Assembly (NCBI RefSeq): GCF_030158815.1
Contig: NZ_BPFZ01000001.1
Coordinates: 248,001 to 312,000 of the forward strand
DNA: 64,000 bases
Origin: Candidatus Phycosocius spiralis
Lineage (GTDB): Bacteria; Pseudomonadota; Alphaproteobacteria; Caulobacterales; Aquidulcibacteraceae
Direction of reading: 5' to 3'
Shown here piece after piece: positions 39,081-49,018 of the stretch. The notes below the pieces were generated by a model. That model made no database searches and was not told where the DNA came from. It saw nothing but the letters and a program-made list of their open reading frames with translations. How positions within the stretch are numbered: position 1 is the stretch's first letter; each line of letters begins with the position of its first letter. The position numbers and the translations under genes are program-made.

Positions 39081-39928
39081 GTCTTAACGTCCACTGCCAT
39101 GCCCAGAATAAACAAGCCTGCTTCCTCTGCTGCGGCGATCACATGAGTTTTGTCGATAATTAAAGCCCCTCCAGCCTCAACCACCATGCCAGCTAGGCCG
39201 GCTTTCGCCGCACCCTCGACAGTTTTAACGCCAATGGTCGGCAGATCAACTCGCCGTTCCTGATTGGGCTTGGCGCGCTTAGCCAAAACGCCACGTCGGT
39301 GAGACCTGGTGCCGCGCAGATGGCTGGATAATTCATGGACGCGGGCCAACATTCGGTCAGTACCTTCTTGGGCCTCCACGGCCAGCACCAAGCCATCGAC
39401 GACGACAACCCCTTGACCAATATCCATCTGACCAATTTCGCCAGCGACCTCAAAGGCTTTGTAGCAGTCTTGGGTTTGAGCAGGCGTGGGCATGTGTCCT
39501 GCAATAAGCCCTTCTGTTGCCAATAAGGCTGCCAAGACATCGTCCGTACCAACGATCTTAAAGCCCTCGCGCTCAAACTCGGCTATGACGGCGCGCAATA
39601 AAGCATCATCCCCTTTGCTCATTTCCGGTACTATGCGGGTTAAGGCCAAAGCGCCACGCATATCGGGTTTAAGGGATTTAAGGTCAGGACGGTTAACCAG
39701 ACCCGCAAACACCAAGGCATCGACTTGATCGGCTTTAAGCGCTTTGATCCGCTCACCGACCCGTGCCAAGCCACACTCAATGCCCGGGAAAAGCGCCAAA
39801 CTGGGATCGCTTACGCCTTTGATACGGCTTACATGCACTCCAAGACCTGCTTCTTGGCAATGCTGCGCCAAGAGCAACGGCAAATCCCCTGCCCCGGCTA
39901 TAATGCCCAGTTTAGAAAATGTGCCCAT
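39077..39928 (-). CDS. lpxI: UDP-2,3-diacylglucosamine pyrophosphatase LpxI
   Basis: A 283-residue DUF1009 protein: LGIIAGAGDLPLLLAQHCQEAG at the N-terminus, RMLARVHELSSHLRGTR, LAKRAKPNQERRVDLPTIGVKTVEGAAKAGLAGMVVEAGG. It hydrolyses UDP-2,3-diacylglucosamine to lipid X, replacing LpxH of gammaproteobacteria. Its place between lpxA and lpxB is the usual alphaproteobacterial arrangement and supports the call. Confidence 0.94.
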   Translation of the reverse strand: MGTFSKLGIIAGAGDLPLLLAQHCQEAGLGVHVSRIKGVSDPSLALFPGIECGLARVGERIKALKADQVDALVFAGLVNRPDLKSLKPDMRGALALTRIVPEMSKGDDALLRAVIAEFEREGFKIVGTDDVLAALLATEGLIAGHMPTPAQTQDCYKAFEVAGEIGQMDIGQGVVVVDGLVLAVEAQEGTDRMLARVHELSSHLRGTRSHRRGVLAKRAKPNQERRVDLPTIGVKTVEGAAKAGLAGMVVEAGGALIIDKTHVIAAAEEAGLFILGMAVDVKT

Positions 39929-39968
39929 CTCGCCCTTCCGCCACGGCTTTGACTTTGGATTAGCCTAC

Positions 39969-40763
39969 TTAGCGCTCCACACTACAAATGCCACGTTTGG
40001 AGGGAGCATTGAGGAAGTCCAGCATTGATTGGACTTGATCATTATCTGCAAAACCCTCACTCACATCGGTGATACGGTCCTGTAATGGGGTCACATCATC
40101 GCCAAATAGCATGTCAAAGGCAGCCAGAATATCACGAATCTGCCCTGTATGATTACCGCGCCGCTTAAATCCGACAATATTCAGCCCCTTAAGATGAGCT
40201 GGATTGCCATTGGCCATCGCAAAAGGAATAACGTCGCGCGTCACCAAGGCCATGGCACCAATAAAGGCATAAGTACCAATCCGCGTCCATTGATGAACAG
40301 CCGCGAGTCCACCAATATACACACCCTTGGCTAAATTCACATGCCCACCCAAAGTTGCACTGCGTGCCAAAATGCACTGATCGTCGACAAAACAATCATG
40401 GGCAACATGGGAATTGTCCATAAAGTAACAGCCATTGCCAATTTGGGTCAGGCCTTGATCGCGTGTTGAGCCCCTATGCATTGTCACATGCTCACGGATC
40501 ACACAATCTGTACCAATCACCAATCGGGTATCACTATCTTGATAAGGATGGATTTGTGGTGGACCACCCAGAACTGCGAATGGCCAAACTTGGGTATTAG
40601 CGCCGATTTCAACATGGCCATAAGTCGTTACATTGGACATCAGGTTTGCGCCTGCGCCTAGGATTGTCTTGCTAGAAATAAAACAAAATGGCCCGATGAA
40701 GGCCTCCGCATGAATAGTAGCCCCTGCTTCAACAACGGCGGTGGGGTGTATGTGCCCACTCAT
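39969..40763 (-). CDS. lpxA: UDP-N-acetylglucosamine acyltransferase
   Basis: A 264-residue left-handed beta-helix acyltransferase for the first step of lipid A synthesis. Hexapeptide repeats start at IHPTAVVEAGATIHAEAFIGPFCFI; the catalytic-histidine area is GNGCYFMDNSHVAHDCFVDDQ, and NPAHLKGLNIVGFKRRG is the typical substrate loop. It overlaps fabZ by four bases. Confidence 0.96.
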   Translation of the reverse strand: MSGHIHPTAVVEAGATIHAEAFIGPFCFISSKTILGAGANLMSNVTTYGHVEIGANTQVWPFAVLGGPPQIHPYQDSDTRLVIGTDCVIREHVTMHRGSTRDQGLTQIGNGCYFMDNSHVAHDCFVDDQCILARSATLGGHVNLAKGVYIGGLAAVHQWTRIGTYAFIGAMALVTRDVIPFAMANGNPAHLKGLNIVGFKRRGNHTGQIRDILAAFDMLFGDDVTPLQDRITDVSEGFADNDQVQSMLDFLNAPSKRGICSVER

Positions 40764-41206
40764 CCCAAGTCAACTTTCATCGCGGCCCATTGGGCTTCAC
40801 AGGCCATTTGGCCTTCAACCGTGGCAATGCCTGCAAATTTATAGACATTGCGTCGCCCCATCACCACTTCGACTTTCATGTCCAACACATCCCCTGGGCG
40901 TACCGGGCGGCGAAACTTGGCAGCTTCCACCGACATGAACATGATCCCAGCTGTTTTAGCGTCAATTTTCAGTGTCTTAGACATCAATACAGCACTGGCC
41001 TGAGCCATGGCTTCAATTTGCAGAACACCAGGCATTAAGGGTCGGCCTGGAAAATGGCCCTGAAAGAAAGGTTCATTGGAAGTCACACATTTTACGCCAC
41101 GTATGCTTTGCCCCTCTACATATTCCAAGCAGCGGTCAACCAATAAAAACGGGAAACGATGTGGAATAAGACTTTCGATTTCATCACTTTCAATCAGGTC
41201 ACTCAT
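40760..41206 (-). CDS. fabZ: 3-hydroxyacyl-ACP dehydratase FabZ
   Basis: A 148-residue hot-dog-fold dehydratase in fatty acid elongation. Catalytic residues are His51 ([15 protein letters not shown]) and Glu65 (QIEAMAQ). The N-terminal [15 protein letters not shown] is characteristic. A longer frame exists, but the ATG at 41204-41206 overlaps the lpxD stop by four bases (ATGA) and gives the normal length. FabZ between lpxD and lpxA balances fatty acid and lipid A supply in many Gram-negatives. Confidence 0.96.
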   Translation of the reverse strand: MSDLIESDEIESLIPHRFPFLLVDRCLEYVEGQSIRGVKCVTSNEPFFQGHFPGRPLMPGVLQIEAMAQASAVLMSKTLKIDAKTAGIMFMSVEAAKFRRPVRPGDVLDMKVEVVMGRRNVYKFAGIATVEGQMACEAQWAAMKVDLG

Positions 41207-42243
41207 CGCTCTTCCCCTGCTGTTTCGGCTTTGGTTGGTGTGGTTGTCACCAATCGCTTGAGAGCAACCGTTTCGCGCATCCATTGTCGCATTGGCTTTG
41301 CAGGATAACCACCCCAAGATTCCCCAGCTGGTATAGAATTTAAAACCCCACTCCCAGCCGCCACAGTCACTTTGGCACCAATTTTGACATGGTCTGCAAT
41401 ACCAACACGACCACCCATCAGCACTTGATCACCTATCTCGCACGAACCTGATATCCCGCCAAAGGCTGCTATCACCACGCCTAAGCCTAATTGGCAATTA
41501 TGCGCGATCTGGGTGAAATTATCGATCTTACAGCCCATACCAACCACGGTATCGCCAAACGCACCCCGATCAACAGCACATAGTGATCCAATTGAGACAT
41601 CATCTTGTAAAATCGCACGCCCTAATTGGGGTACATCCTCTGGACCATCGGGTGTTGGGGCTACCCCAAAGCCTGTTTCGCCAATCACACTACCAGAAGC
41701 AATGGTCACCCGATCTCCGATCAAAGCGCAATAAATCGTGACATTCGCGCCAATCCGACAGTGACGCCCGATCACTACCCCTGGACCAATCACCGTGTTG
41801 GGGCCAATTGTCGTTGCTTGGCCAATTTCGACATCCTCACCCAACACCACCCCATGGCCCAAGATAACATCGCTGTTGAGACTAACTGAAGTAGGAATCG
41901 CTGGGGCACCGCTCTCAAAATCCCGCCGCTGCACTAAGGAAGCTGCCGCCAAAGCAAATGATGCGCGCGGCTCATTTACTATCAAAGGTGCCACATGTTT
42001 TGGCAATCGCAGAGCGTCCTCAGCACGGATGAGACAAGCAGACGCACTTGTCTGTATGGCCGCTTCCCCCTTCTGAGGGCCATGACAAAACACCAATTGC
42101 CCAGGATAAGCCGCTTCCAATGGTGCACAACTATGTAAATCAAGCAAGGGATCATAGCCTTGCGGGCATGTAGCGCCTACACTAAGAGCCACTTCCATCA
42201 AGCTTTTTGGGCCGAGGAGCGTATAAAAACGCGGATCGATCAT
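41203..42243 (-). CDS. lpxD: UDP-3-O-acylglucosamine N-acyltransferase
   Basis: A 346-residue protein with an N-terminal uridine-binding domain and a hexapeptide-repeat helix ([24 protein letters not shown] onward), the active-site segment [15 protein letters not shown] and [13 protein letters not shown] near the end. It adds the N-linked acyl chain in lipid A synthesis. The frame opens at 42267, but the ATG at 42241-42243 has AGGAG eight bases before it. A strong hairpin lies between skp and this gene. Confidence 0.95.
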   Translation of the reverse strand: MIDPRFYTLLGPKSLMEVALSVGATCPQGYDPLLDLHSCAPLEAAYPGQLVFCHGPQKGEAAIQTSASACLIRAEDALRLPKHVAPLIVNEPRASFALAAASLVQRRDFESGAPAIPTSVSLNSDVILGHGVVLGEDVEIGQATTIGPNTVIGPGVVIGRHCRIGANVTIYCALIGDRVTIASGSVIGETGFGVAPTPDGPEDVPQLGRAILQDDVSIGSLCAVDRGAFGDTVVGMGCKIDNFTQIAHNCQLGLGVVIAAFGGISGSCEIGDQVLMGGRVGIADHVKIGAKVTVAAGSGVLNSIPAGESWGGYPAKPMRQWMRETVALKRLVTTTPTKAETAGEER

Positions 42244-42322
42244 CTTTAACGCTCCTATAAGGTTCAACCTCCATGTTTAAGCGAACATAGGTCTTGACGC
42301 GCAAGCGCTTCTTACACCCAGC

Positions 42323-42357
42323 CAAGCAAGGCCCAACCCAAAAATAGGCCTTGCTTG
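42323..42357 (-). promoter_or_regulatory. Stem-loop between skp and lpxD
   Basis: An 11-base perfect inverted repeat (CAAGCAAGGCC at 42323-42333, GGCCTTGCTTG at 42347-42357) with a 13-base loop lies in the 127-base gap after the skp stop. No T tract follows on the minus strand, so it is not a clear terminator. It could be a processing or mRNA-protecting structure, or a partial attenuator between bamA-skp and lpxD onward. Confidence 0.6.
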
Positions 42358-42370
42358 TATGAACCCAAAT

Positions 42371-43132
42371 TTATGAGCGCGGTGGAACCGACGCGGGTTG
42401 ACGAGGCAAAGGTGCCCCAGGCGCAGGTGTTGTTGGGGGAACCGGACGAGGCGCAGCTGCGGCAGGTGCTGTCCCAGCAGCCGGTGGGGTTGGCAAAGTA
42501 GCGCGAACAACATTGATGGTCTTGGTTGTCGCATTCAAGCGGGTAATTAGATCCCCCGTCATGTCAACACCAGGCACAAAGGCTTCAACTTGCTGAGCTT
42601 GCATGGCGACCAAAGCATTGCGCGTTACCATAGCTTGTTGCATCGCAGGCGAAAAAGCGTTGCTGAAAGCTTCCAATGCGTTCCGCTCAGTTAATTGCAT
42701 CACTTGACCTAAGCGTTCTTGCTTTTGTTGGAATTGCGCATAAAGGCGCTGAAAGGCTTCTTGGCGGGCTTGCGCGGCAGGTGTTTGAGCGTCGGCGACA
42801 GAGGTCGCACGAATGGCATTTAACTCCGATTGCAACTGGCGCTGATCGGGCTCTAACTCGCGGTTGATTTGATCGCGAATAGCTTGCAACTTCGTGCGCA
42901 TATCTTGGCCCGCAGTGCTATCTTGAATTAAACGGCCCAAATCATAGATGACGACAGGGCTTAACACCGCCGGTGCAGAGGTTGGACGTGCAGCATTTGG
43001 AGGGGCTGCTGCTGGGGTCGTGGGTGGTGAGCTTGTTGGCGCTGGTGCAGGAACTGGAATTGGTGCTTGTGCTTGTGCGGCTCCTGCCAAGAGTGCAGCC
43101 ATAAGGCCTGCCAGAATGGCTTTGTTTGTCAT
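42371..43132 (-). CDS. skp: OmpH/Skp-family periplasmic chaperone
   Basis: A 253-residue exported protein: signal peptide ending AAQAQA, a proline/alanine-rich stretch (about residues 23-55), then the OmpH core with VVIYDLGRLIQDSTAG, a long coiled-coil region (about 75-165) and a second proline/alanine-rich tail. Skp chaperones carry outer-membrane proteins through the periplasm. Both low-complexity arms are longer than in E. coli Skp. Position just after bamA is classic. Confidence 0.88.
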   Translation of the reverse strand: MTNKAILAGLMAALLAGAAQAQAPIPVPAPAPTSSPPTTPAAAPPNAARPTSAPAVLSPVVIYDLGRLIQDSTAGQDMRTKLQAIRDQINRELEPDQRQLQSELNAIRATSVADAQTPAAQARQEAFQRLYAQFQQKQERLGQVMQLTERNALEAFSNAFSPAMQQAMVTRNALVAMQAQQVEAFVPGVDMTGDLITRLNATTKTINVVRATLPTPPAAGTAPAAAAPRPVPPTTPAPGAPLPRQPASVPPRS

Positions 43133-43167
43133 TTGAAGTCTCCTAGAGTGATGATTGGCTAATCGCC

Positions 43168-45603
43168 TTAAAAATTTGTAGCGGTTGAAAATCTGAACGT
43201 TTCAGTCTTGTCATACACCTCTTTCAGGAAGGGATTGGAAAAGTCAAACCGGACAGGCCCAAACGGGGAAATCCAGTTAATTGACAATCCAGCAGAGGCG
43301 CGTAGCGCCAATCCATCGCGTGTATTTTGATAAGTGCCATAATTGATGTTAAAACTCACCTTATCAATGGGGTCAAGCTTGCCCAAAGTTCCTGTATCTA
43401 AGAACAAAGCCGCTGTAATTCCATAGGATTCAGGTAAGGGCGTCGGAACAGTCAATTCAAAAGTTGCAATACCATAGATTTTGCCACCCAAAGCATCACC
43501 ATAAGTTATCTGAACATTTTTAGATAATTTGTCTGGCTGGCTATTATCAGGCGCGCGGACAGAAAAAACAGTACGTGGCCCAATCCCAGCAATTTCAAAG
43601 CCGCGGAACGACTGCCCACCCTTGAAAAATCGGTCATTAACCCGAATATTATCGCCGTCCCACCCATTTATATTGCCTGCAGACAACCGCGCACTAGCCC
43701 GCCAGCCCGGAAATAAGCCACGATAGATTCCAGCTGATAATTCGGTGCGATGATATTTGATCCCAGTTCCGACACCTGCAAAATCCTGACTTAGGGAAAG
43801 ATCAAATCCACGTGTCGGCTGACGTGGATCATTGCGTCGATCCCAATTAAACTCATAACCCACCGAAGAGGTGGTGGTTTTGCCCAGATTGCGACATAAG
43901 CTGCTAGCATTAAAGACTGGGGTACCATCCGGGTTGAAACAGGAGATTGAAGGAATTTTATTCGTGTCGTTGCGATAAGTATATCGTAAACCCAAGCTTC
44001 GATCTTCTGCCAATGGGAAACCGCCACGCAAACCAATACCGGTTGAGTTGGTTAAAAACCCAGCTTCACGTATATAATCCTGCTCGACAGAGAATATATC
44101 AACCCCGGCTGCAATATTGCGTCCCATAAAACGAGGTTCTGTAAAGCGAATATCGATATTTTTGGTGCGTGAACTCGCCTCAACCCGAAAACGAAGGAAT
44201 TGCCCCCGACCGCGCAAGTTACGTTGCGAGATTGAGATTGCAAAATTATAAGCTTCTTGTGATGAATAGCCTACACTAAAGGCCAATTCACCGGTTGGTT
44301 GCTCTTCAACCTTAACTTCGACCACGGTGCGGTCGGGTAATGATCCTGGCTTTTCCTCGATCTCAACCTCTTTAAAGAAACCAAGAGCCTTGACCCGGTT
44401 TTTCGAACGATCAATCAAGACACGGTTAAAGGCATCACCTTCCGCTAAACGTAACTCTCGCCGGATGACCTGATCTAACGTAGCAGAATTACCAATAATG
44501 TCGATGCGCTCCACATAAACGCGCGGGCCTTCATCAACATCAAACACAATATTGACTTTGCGCTTATCTCGGTCGGCCGATTCACGTGGGCGTACATCAA
44601 CAAAAGCATAACCCGACGACCCAGCTGCAAAAGTTATGGCTTCTATGGCCTTTTCAACCAAGTCACGCTCAAACACAGCCCCACTTCGAATTGGCACGAA
44701 AGCGCGCAGAACATCACCGCTGAGCTTAGAGTTTTTGGTATTCACACTAATGTCACCAAATGTGTATTTCGCCCCTTCTTCTATGGCATAGGTGACAAAA
44801 AAATCTTTTTGATCTGGGGTTAATTCAGCCACAGCCGATTTCACCCTGAAATCATAATAACCCTCATTGAGATAAAATTTCCGCAATTGCTCGCGGTCAT
44901 AATCGAGTTTATCTGGATCATAATTGTCTTTACTTGAGAAAAACCGCCACCATTCAGATTCTTGGGTAACAACCACACCCTTTAACCGATCATCTGAGAA
45001 AGCTTGATTGCCAATAAAATCGACTTTGCGTATGCCAGTCGTTCGGCCTTCATTAATCTCAAAAATCAGATCGACCCGGTTGGAAGGTAGGATTTTGATC
45101 TTAGGCACAATGGTTGCAGCAAATTTACCAGAGCGGCGATAGACTTCCTGCATCCGACGAATATCGGCTTGCACCCTGTTTTGGGTAAACCAAGAGCGCG
45201 GTTTGATTTGAACTTCTTTTTCCAGCTTGTCCTTGGTGACCGCACTATTACCTTCAAACAAGACTTGGTTGACGGTAGGATTTTCGACCACTTTGATTAC
45301 CAAAGTCTGGTCACGCTGTTCAAATTCGACATTCGCAAAAAAGCCGGTCGCAAAAAGCGTTTTAAGGGCGATATCGATGCGCTCAGCATTAAAGGTTTCG
45401 TTAGGCTGGATTGCGACATAAGCTAGGACCGTTGCCGTCTCAATGCGCTGATTGCCTTCAACAACCACATTATTGATCACTTGAGGAACAGCCACCGGAG
45501 CATCCGGCGTCACAGGCGCTTGAGCGAACACGCAAGGACCATAGCAGGAATTGGCTACCAGCGCAGCCGCGCCGCCAATGAGCAAACGTTTGAATGATGC
45601 CAT
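43168..45603 (-). CDS. bamA: Outer membrane protein assembly factor BamA
   Basis: An 811-residue Omp85 protein. A signal peptide of about 28 residues is followed by five POTRA domains (starting VINNVVVEGNQRIETATVLAYV) and a C-terminal beta-barrel (from about residue 440), including the lid-loop motif FFKGGQSFRGFEIAGIGPR, which carries the VRGF-like sequence, and a final aromatic residue FRFSTATNF. It is the core of the BAM complex that inserts outer-membrane proteins. It lies between rseP and skp. Confidence 0.96.
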   Translation of the reverse strand: MASFKRLLIGGAAALVANSCYGPCVFAQAPVTPDAPVAVPQVINNVVVEGNQRIETATVLAYVAIQPNETFNAERIDIALKTLFATGFFANVEFEQRDQTLVIKVVENPTVNQVLFEGNSAVTKDKLEKEVQIKPRSWFTQNRVQADIRRMQEVYRRSGKFAATIVPKIKILPSNRVDLIFEINEGRTTGIRKVDFIGNQAFSDDRLKGVVVTQESEWWRFFSSKDNYDPDKLDYDREQLRKFYLNEGYYDFRVKSAVAELTPDQKDFFVTYAIEEGAKYTFGDISVNTKNSKLSGDVLRAFVPIRSGAVFERDLVEKAIEAITFAAGSSGYAFVDVRPRESADRDKRKVNIVFDVDEGPRVYVERIDIIGNSATLDQVIRRELRLAEGDAFNRVLIDRSKNRVKALGFFKEVEIEEKPGSLPDRTVVEVKVEEQPTGELAFSVGYSSQEAYNFAISISQRNLRGRGQFLRFRVEASSRTKNIDIRFTEPRFMGRNIAAGVDIFSVEQDYIREAGFLTNSTGIGLRGGFPLAEDRSLGLRYTYRNDTNKIPSISCFNPDGTPVFNASSLCRNLGKTTTSSVGYEFNWDRRNDPRQPTRGFDLSLSQDFAGVGTGIKYHRTELSAGIYRGLFPGWRASARLSAGNINGWDGDNIRVNDRFFKGGQSFRGFEIAGIGPRTVFSVRAPDNSQPDKLSKNVQITYGDALGGKIYGIATFELTVPTPLPESYGITAALFLDTGTLGKLDPIDKVSFNINYGTYQNTRDGLALRASAGLSINWISPFGPVRFDFSNPFLKEVYDKTETFRFSTATNF

Positions 45604-45690
45604 GAATGGGCCTTTAAACCTTGTTGAACATGTGTCTGGAACACATTTCTAGTGTAGAGGGGGGTGGATAAACAATTTGGCGCGCCAATC

Positions 45691-46902
45691 CTAGCCTGCA
45701 GCGACAAAGCCTTTCAGCAGATTGAACAAACCAGATCGCTCTAAATCTTGGAATGTCGCAAATACGAACAAACTTAAAATGCAGGCCAAACCAATTTGAA
45801 AGCTTATGGCCTGCACTTTTTCTGGGATTGGTTTGCCGCGAACGGCTTCTGCCGCATAAAAAACCAAGTGTCCGCCATCGAGCACGGGCAAAGGCAAAAG
45901 GTTCATAAAACCAACAGCAACCGATAAAACCGCTGCCAAGCGTACGAGGCCGATCCCAACAGATTCTGCGACTTGAGCGGCACTTGCTTGTGGGCCTGCC
46001 TCAGCAACTGAGTTTTCCGTCACTTTACCTGCGATCTGGAAAATCCCCAAAGGCCCATTGATATGCCCCGCAGACATGCCGCCACGCAACACAGCCAGTA
46101 TGAAATTAAACTGGGTTGCAATGATATTAGCAGTCTGCTCTCCCCCCCGCACCAGTGCTTGAATAGGGTTATAGCTCCGTTTTTCAACCGTTTCACGGGT
46201 AAAACGGGTCTCGATGCCCAACAGACCTTGAGTTTCCTTATCGCCAAACGGGGTTTGGCGTTCAACGATTTTAGGGGTAACCCGAATGTGAACCGCCCCA
46301 TCAGCCCGCCTGATATCCAAGGCCATTTCCTTGCCCCCTGAAACCATGATCGCGGTTTGAAGGTCTACAAAGTCATCGATTTTACGGCCATTAATCGCAA
46401 CAACCTCATCACCAGCTTTCATGCCGGCCGCTGCGGCTGCCCCATCAGGCAGGACATGTGAAATGATAGGCCGCTGCACCATCTCACCAAAAATTGCAAA
46501 AAATATCGCAAATACCGCGATGGAAAAGCCAAAGTTAAACAAAGGTCCTGCCGCTGTTACAGCCGCACGAACATGCACGGGTTGGGCATGAAACAAACCT
46601 GAATTACGATCGGCTATACCGTCTTTGAATGTGGGTGAGCTAACGGATTGAGAACTAACATCCTTATCGCCTTCAAATTTAACATAGCCGCCCAGAGGCA
46701 GTGCTGCGATACGCCAGCGCACACCTGCTTTTGAAGTCCAAGCACATAATTCAGGGCCAAACCCGATCGAAAACGATTCAATCTTCACCTTAAACCAGCG
46801 CGCCACCTGATAATGGCCAAACTCATGGACGAAAACAACAACGCCCAAAACCACAAGAAAAGAGACAAAGCTTGCCGCAAGCCCACCAATAGGTTCAATC
46901 AT
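45691..46902 (-). CDS. rseP: Site-2 protease RseP
   Basis: A zinc metalloprotease of about 403 residues. The active site HEFGH is at residues 26-30 in the first helix, PDZ-like sequence follows (ISHVLPDGAAAAAGMKAGDEVVAINGRKI), and the third metal ligand is in LLPLPVLDGGHL. It cleaves anti-sigma factors in the membrane during envelope stress. A start at 46932 is possible with an AGAAG site; I chose 46902 (MIEPIGGLAAS), which gives the family's usual short N-terminus. Confidence 0.94.
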   Translation of the reverse strand: MIEPIGGLAASFVSFLVVLGVVVFVHEFGHYQVARWFKVKIESFSIGFGPELCAWTSKAGVRWRIAALPLGGYVKFEGDKDVSSQSVSSPTFKDGIADRNSGLFHAQPVHVRAAVTAAGPLFNFGFSIAVFAIFFAIFGEMVQRPIISHVLPDGAAAAAGMKAGDEVVAINGRKIDDFVDLQTAIMVSGGKEMALDIRRADGAVHIRVTPKIVERQTPFGDKETQGLLGIETRFTRETVEKRSYNPIQALVRGGEQTANIIATQFNFILAVLRGGMSAGHINGPLGIFQIAGKVTENSVAEAGPQASAAQVAESVGIGLVRLAAVLSVAVGFMNLLPLPVLDGGHLVFYAAEAVRGKPIPEKVQAISFQIGLACILSLFVFATFQDLERSGLFNLLKGFVAAG

Positions 46903-46955
46903 GATCGTGCGTACTCCAAAAATGTAACCCATTGCAGCTTCTAAACGGTGACAAA

Positions 46956-48164
46956 CTAAACAGAGACAAACCTGCGTTTGTCACGATATTGCGTGGCAAT
47001 GCTACGGCCCGCTTGGTCAGCAGCATAAACATCGTCCAAATCTCCCAATGCAGCATCCAAGCCAAGACGACAGGCTTCATCCATTGTTTCTGATACGATT
47101 GCGGCAATTTGTGGAAAGGAAATAGATCGATGCAGAAAGGATTGCACCGCGATTTCATTGGCCGCGTTTAAAATTGTTGGCGCGGCCCCGTTTTTTTTCA
47201 AGGCTGCTCTTGCAAGTTTTAAAGCAGGAAATCTATCTAAATCAGGAACTTCAAACTCAAGTCTACCAATAATTGTTAAGTCCAATCGCGGCGCCGATGT
47301 CACCAAACGTGCCGGCCAAGCTAGGGTATGGGCAATTGGGATGCGCATATCTGCTGCACCTAATTGTGCTAAAACACTGCCATCTTGATAGGCTACCAAA
47401 CTATGGATCACCGATTGGGGATGAACTAAGATATCAATTTGATGCTCAGGCATTGCAAACAAAAGTGCCGCTTCGATCAGCTCAAGACCCTTATTCATTA
47501 AAGTGGCGCTATCAACCGAGATTTTCTGCCCCATAGACCAATTAGGGTGGTTGATCGCTTGTTCAGGTGTTGCGGCAGCAATGGCGCTTGCAGACCAGGT
47601 CCTAAATGGACCCCCAGATGCAGTCAGTATGAGCTTCTCTACCTGGTCGGATTGATCGAGCACTTGGAAAATCGCATTGTGTTCACTATCCACTGGCAGG
47701 ATTGCGCCACCCCCTTGCGCAACAGCTTGCAAAAAGACACCACCCGCACAAACTAAGCATTCCTTATTCGCCAGAGCAATCGTGGCCCCACGGCGTGCGG
47801 CAGCTAAAGTAGGGGCAAGGCCTGCTGCACCTACAATCGCAGCCATAACCAGATCCGAAGGCCGAGCCGCAGCCTCAATCAGTGCTTGCGGACCAAGATC
47901 AATGGCGATGCGATGATCAGCTAAGGCGGCTTTAAGTTGATCGCCATAGCGCGAATCAGAAAGAGCAACGTGGCGGGCACCCGATTTGATGGCTAGCGCG
48001 GCCAACAAGACCCAATCGCTATGGGCGGTCAAACTGATGATCTCAAACACTGGTTCCTTGCCAGCTTGCCGTGCCCGATCATTGGCTTCTTGGACCACAT
48101 CAAGTGTCGCGCGTCCAACTGACCCCGTGGCACCTAATATGGTCAAAGATTTGGGGGAACTCAT
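46956..48164 (-). CDS. dxr: 1-deoxy-D-xylulose 5-phosphate reductoisomerase
   Basis: A 402-residue NADPH-dependent enzyme of the MEP isoprenoid pathway. N-terminal KSLTILGATGSVGRATLDVV is the dinucleotide site; LANKECLVCAGGVF, ILPVDSEHNAIFQVL with the metal acid, and LTASGGPFRTW are family motifs, as is HPNWSMGQKISVDSATLMNKGLELIEA. It overlaps cdsA by four bases. Its product line feeds UppS in the same run. Confidence 0.96.
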   Translation of the reverse strand: MSSPKSLTILGATGSVGRATLDVVQEANDRARQAGKEPVFEIISLTAHSDWVLLAALAIKSGARHVALSDSRYGDQLKAALADHRIAIDLGPQALIEAAARPSDLVMAAIVGAAGLAPTLAAARRGATIALANKECLVCAGGVFLQAVAQGGGAILPVDSEHNAIFQVLDQSDQVEKLILTASGGPFRTWSASAIAAATPEQAINHPNWSMGQKISVDSATLMNKGLELIEAALLFAMPEHQIDILVHPQSVIHSLVAYQDGSVLAQLGAADMRIPIAHTLAWPARLVTSAPRLDLTIIGRLEFEVPDLDRFPALKLARAALKKNGAAPTILNAANEIAVQSFLHRSISFPQIAAIVSETMDEACRLGLDAALGDLDDVYAADQAGRSIATQYRDKRRFVSV

Positions 48165-49018
48165 GTCAACATCGCCTTTAAACCCGGGGTCATTAAAAGG
48201 AGCGCGACAAAGGCCAGTGCAGCCGCCAGATGACCGTCTAACCGGTCCAAGAACCCACCATGGCCAGGAATAACCCCAGAGGCGTCTTTAACCCCATAAT
48301 GGCGTTTAGCCAGTGATTCCAAAAAATCGCCTGCTTGCGCCGTGACGGCCAACAGCCATCCAATCAACGCCCAAGCCATCCAATGACCGCCGGATATCAA
48401 ACCATAAATTACCCCAGCTCCAATACCAGCTAGCGTTCCCCCAACCGACCCTGACCAGGTTTTATTAGGGCTGATGGCGGGAAATAGTTTAGGTCCGCCA
48501 AACACGCGCCCTACAACATAAGCCATTGAATCAGTGGACCAGACGATGGCAAACAAACCAAACATCAAGGCTCTTCCTCCATCATCTTGTCCGCGAAGCC
48601 CTGCCAAAGCCCATCCTGACAAAGCCAGATAGACCGAACCTGCCAAACCCAAAAATCCATAGTGTCGAGGGGATCGCGCCAAAGTAAGGAAAAAACCTAA
48701 AGCCGCAATGATTTCATAGGCACGCGGCAAAAGTGCAAAGCAAAATCCACATAGAGCGGCAATGAGTGCACGCACAGTCAAATCATCGGCCTTAGGCGCG
48801 ATCATCCGCCCCCACTCAAAGGCCAAAGCCGCCATCACTGTTGCAGCCATGAGAGCCCACCCCAAACCACCATACCAAGCACTGGCCAAGCTGAGCGTCA
48901 CCATCACGAGGGCTGAAACCAGCCTAACCCGCAAATCACCGCCTAATTTACCAGCAGCCAAGCCAATCAAAAACACAGATTGCTTCGGGTCAGGTTGGGG
49001 GGGTGTCGTCAAGGTCAC
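48161..49018 (-). CDS. cdsA: Phosphatidate cytidylyltransferase
   Basis: A 285-residue integral membrane enzyme making CDP-diacylglycerol. The C-terminal signature is SPNKTWSGSVGGTLAGIGAG followed by SLAKRHYGVKDASGVIPGHGGFLDRLDG, with the conserved acidic residues; WSTDSMAYVVGRVFGG comes before. It has about seven helices. It is linked by four-base overlaps to dxr downstream and uppS upstream. Confidence 0.95.
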   Translation of the reverse strand: MTLTTPPQPDPKQSVFLIGLAAGKLGGDLRVRLVSALVMVTLSLASAWYGGLGWALMAATVMAALAFEWGRMIAPKADDLTVRALIAALCGFCFALLPRAYEIIAALGFFLTLARSPRHYGFLGLAGSVYLALSGWALAGLRGQDDGGRALMFGLFAIVWSTDSMAYVVGRVFGGPKLFPAISPNKTWSGSVGGTLAGIGAGVIYGLISGGHWMAWALIGWLLAVTAQAGDFLESLAKRHYGVKDASGVIPGHGGFLDRLDGHLAAALAFVALLLMTPGLKAMLT

